In this document: one piece after another, positions 6,347-8,257 of the stretch
Position numbering within the stretch: position 1 is the stretch's first letter
Layout of the letters: the number at the start of each line of letters is the position of its first letter
From: an uncultured Lachnospiraceae bacterium
Lineage (GTDB): Bacteria > Bacillota > Clostridia > Lachnospirales > Lachnospiraceae
Length of the DNA: 8,257 nt
Assembly: GCA_958426095.1 (NCBI GenBank)
Contig: CATZYB010000117.1
Location: 1-8,257 of the forward strand
Direction: 5' to 3'
Program-made: the position numbers and the translations under genes
Notes under the pieces: model-generated
Told to the model about the DNA's origin: nothing
Databases searched by the model: none
What the model saw: only the letters and a program-made list of their open reading frames with translations

Positions 6347-7720
6347 TCAATCCTGCTGCTTTTCCTGTTCCATCGTCTCGATATTTTCTGTACTGTCTAT
6401 CGGGAACAGCAAGCTGATTTCCCATCTGTCATTCTGCTTTTCTGTGAAGAAAACGGCATTCATTTTCTTCATCATTGTACCGATACTGCTTAATCCAATC
6501 CGGGTGCTTTCTTTTTCTTCAGCATCCAGCCGCGTTCGATTCGCAAATATAAGCCCGGCCTGTTCCTGGTTATACACAGTCCGAATTTCAACAGGTTCTG
6601 CCATACTTGCGTATTTCAGAATATTGGACACGATATTGTCCATAATCCTTCGCATATATTGCATCCGAACCGAGAGCAACACCGGTTCCCAAGCAATTTC
6701 CAGTTTACAGACATAGCCATACTGTTCTATCGTAATGACAGCCTCCGCCAACAGTTCTTCAAATACACACTGGAATAACGCCGGTGGTTCCAATTCCACA
6801 GAACGCTCCTGTGCAATCAGAGAATAGGCAAGAATATTTTCCGAAAGCTGTTTGATCTGCTCTGCCTTTGCATCGATTTTCTCCAAATAGCTTTGAAGCT
6901 GTTCCTCGTCCTGGTATTTCTGATACCGCAAAACATCCGTATAAATACGAAGTGTTGTCAATGGCGTCCGCAAATCATGGGACATTTCAGTAATCAACGC
7001 CTGATTTGCCGCAAAATATTCTGCCTCCTGTTCCTGCTGCTTCCGAAACGCCAGACGCATGGCGTCCAGGCATTCCGCCAGTGTTGTCAGTTCATTGTTT
7101 CCCCGGATTGTGACGGGAAAATCCAAATCACCGCTTTCCATGGCCTGAATCTCATGGCTAAGCTGGCTGATATAACGGATACTTTTCCGGCAGCTTTTTG
7201 AAAACAGAAGTAGAAATATAACGCAGCATATCACAATCTCTGCCACTGTGGCAGCCGTATAGAATTGATATGTATCGTCCGAATAAAGCAGGATTTCTGC
7301 CTCTCCGTCTTCAAATTCTACTATGTAATAATATCTCCATGAATAATAGGGCGTTTCCTCACTATTCTCACTGACTTCCTCACTGTAGGGCGCTGTCGAG
7401 GTATAAAGCAGGACATTCGAGCGATAGATTTCCAGAAGAAGCATCGGCTTTCTCCTGACCCATTCCGTCAGCTTTTCTGTATCGGAAACGGCAATCTGGT
7501 TATTCCGTACATAGCTCTGAAATTCAGAAATATGTTTTTCGGTTGCTCTTTCCTGAAAACTCGACGTTTCAAAATAATATTGCAGGGCAGAGCTTACGGT
7601 AAAATGCAGAACTGCAAATAGGAAAACACACACGGCTCCTATTATAAGCAGCACGCCTACAAACTGCCTCGCAAGACTATACCGCCTATTTTTCCGTCCG
7701 ATAGTCACTCTCCAATCCAA
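6347..7720 (-). CDS. Membrane sensor histidine kinase, VanS-like, 457 aa
   Basis: This kinase would sense an envelope signal and phosphorylate the regulator encoded just upstream. Domains in order are: membrane span 1 at about 20-42; an extracellular domain at 43-152 with acidic stretches at 113-122 and 135-142; span 2 at about 153-174; HAMP at about 175-228; dimerisation and phosphoacceptor region with EMSHDLRTPL (245-254), where His248 is the phosphorylated residue; and an ATPase domain with N-box DNIVSNILKY (361-370). The later ATP-binding part is unusual: there is no DxGxG box and the lid is very short before RIGLSSIG (407-414). TTG at 7720 is the likely start, since AAGGGG lies seven bases upstream; a GTG at 7708 has no good site. 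It overlaps the regulator gene by 35 bases. Confidence 0.9.
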   Translation of the reverse strand: MDWRVTIGRKNRRYSLARQFVGVLLIIGAVCVFLFAVLHFTVSSALQYYFETSSFQERATEKHISEFQSYVRNNQIAVSDTEKLTEWVRRKPMLLLEIYRSNVLLYTSTAPYSEEVSENSEETPYYSWRYYYIVEFEDGEAEILLYSDDTYQFYTAATVAEIVICCVIFLLLFSKSCRKSIRYISQLSHEIQAMESGDLDFPVTIRGNNELTTLAECLDAMRLAFRKQQEQEAEYFAANQALITEMSHDLRTPLTTLRIYTDVLRYQKYQDEEQLQSYLEKIDAKAEQIKQLSENILAYSLIAQERSVELEPPALFQCVFEELLAEAVITIEQYGYVCKLEIAWEPVLLSVRMQYMRRIMDNIVSNILKYASMAEPVEIRTVYNQEQAGLIFANRTRLDAEEKESTRIGLSSIGTMMKKMNAVFFTEKQNDRWEISLLFPIDSTENIETMEQEKQQD

Positions 7721-8257
7721 AACGATACCCCTTTCCCCATACGGTTTTGATACGGGCAGGATTCTGAGGGTCTGCCTCTATCTTCAGCCTGAGCTTACGG
7801 ATATGGACCATAACCGTTCCATTTGAAGTAGGGAAGTACGGCTCATTCCAAATTTTCTCATAAATCACCTGACTGGAATAAATCCTCTGTGGGTGCTGCA
7901 TCAGCAGGCGTAAAATCTGATATTCTATTTCTGTCAGTTCAATTTCATTCCCCCGTACCCAGGCCTGATTATGGTCTAAGGTAATTTCAATTCCGCAGGA
8001 TGCTAACCGGTTGCCATCGTAAGTCGTCCCCGGCTGTCCCTTGCCCTGATAAATGCAATACCGCCGTAACAGCGCCTTAACCCGTGCGCTGAGTTCCGAA
8101 TACGAAAAGGGCTTTACAAGATAGTCATCGCCTCCGGCCGTGAGGCCAATCAGTTTATCTGATTCCTGTGCTTTTGCTGTTAAAAATAAAATCGGTACAG
8201 TAGAGGTCTTGCGAATTTCCTCACAAACCCGCAATCCAGAAATACCAGGCAGCATTA
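7686..8257 (-). CDS. OmpR/PhoB-family response regulator, 5' end cut by the window
   Basis: About 190 residues are present; the first 50 or so lie beyond the window. Counting from the first methionine seen, LPGISG is the segment just after the phosphorylated aspartate, which is therefore outside. Thr26 in LFLTA and Lys48 in LVKPF are the conserved receiver residues that follow it. The methionine at 8255 is internal, not a start. The C-terminal winged helix covers about 80-180: IELTEIEYQILRLL (105-118), the recognition helix TVMVHIRKLRLKIE (147-160), and the wing IKTVWGKGYRF (169-179). This resembles VanR-type regulators. Being cotranscribed with the downstream machinery, it probably controls the operon, but its promoter is outside the window. 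Confidence 0.93.
   Translation of the reverse strand, partial: MLPGISGLRVCEEIRKTSTVPILFLTAKAQESDKLIGLTAGGDDYLVKPFSYSELSARVKALLRRYCIYQGKGQPGTTYDGNRLASCGIEITLDHNQAWVRGNEIELTEIEYQILRLLMQHPQRIYSSQVIYEKIWNEPYFPTSNGTVMVHIRKLRLKIEADPQNPARIKTVWGKGYRFGLESDYRTEK
7728..7733 (-). promoter_or_regulatory. Ribosome binding site setting the TTG start of the kinase
   Basis: AAGGGG on the minus strand, inside the regulator gene, is seven bases before TTG at 7720. No ATG is available near the start of the kinase frame, and a later start would remove part of the first membrane span. This site makes TTG the best choice. Confidence 0.6.

Noticed and set aside
6327..6716. Plus-strand ORF of 129 codons with hydrophobic character, antisense to the kinase end
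   Set aside because: The hydrophobic look comes from the reverse complement of kinase codons; the kinase frame is continuous through its ATPase domain.
6347..8257. A vancomycin resistance cluster, because the sensor pair is VanRS-like
   Set aside because: No D-Ala-D-Lac/Ser ligase of the ATP-grasp type, no VanH, and no VanX or VanY is present; the downstream genes are of Dlt type.

Overview
The window looks like chromosomal DNA of a low-to-mid-GC Gram-positive bacterium, most likely a gut-type Clostridia (Lachnospiraceae/Oscillospiraceae-like). The grounds are strong GGAGG-type ribosome binding sites, GTG and TTG starts, compact overlapping genes, a VanRS-like two-component system, and a cell-envelope aminoacylation machine related to the Dlt system. 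The lineage is an inference from style and gene content, not from a database match.

Layout. Positions 1-229 are mostly non-coding and hold several inverted repeats. A possible divergent gene start lies at 72 on the minus strand. Positions 230-562 (+) encode a small XRE/HTH regulator. A hairpin with U-tracts on both strands (555-579) separates it from a convergent operon. That operon fills the rest of the window on the minus strand and is read from right to left: OmpR-type response regulator (cut by the window edge), sensor histidine kinase, DltA-like amino-acid-activating ligase, fold-type III PLP enzyme (decarboxylase/racemase family), DltC-like carrier protein, MBOAT O-acyltransferase (DltB/AlgI type), DltD-like SGNH membrane protein, and a 64-residue single-span membrane protein. 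Adjacent genes overlap or are a few bases apart, except for a 51-base gap before the last. Several ribosome binding sites sit on the stop codon of the gene before.

How the genes may work together (inference). The kinase senses an envelope signal and activates the regulator, which probably controls its own operon. The ligase adenylates an amino acid and loads it on the phosphopantetheine arm of the carrier. The MBOAT moves the aminoacyl group across the membrane, and the SGNH protein hands it to a surface polymer. This is the logic of D-alanylation of teichoic acids. Two things set it apart from a standard dltXABCD operon. A PLP enzyme of the DAP/ornithine-decarboxylase family sits between ligase and carrier. 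The ligase pocket also lacks the cysteine typical of D-alanine-specific DltA. The group put on the polymer may therefore not be D-alanine. The MBOAT carries a C-terminal tyrosine motif (DPIYAGF) like that of AlgI-type enzymes and DltX, which could explain why no obvious DltX is present.
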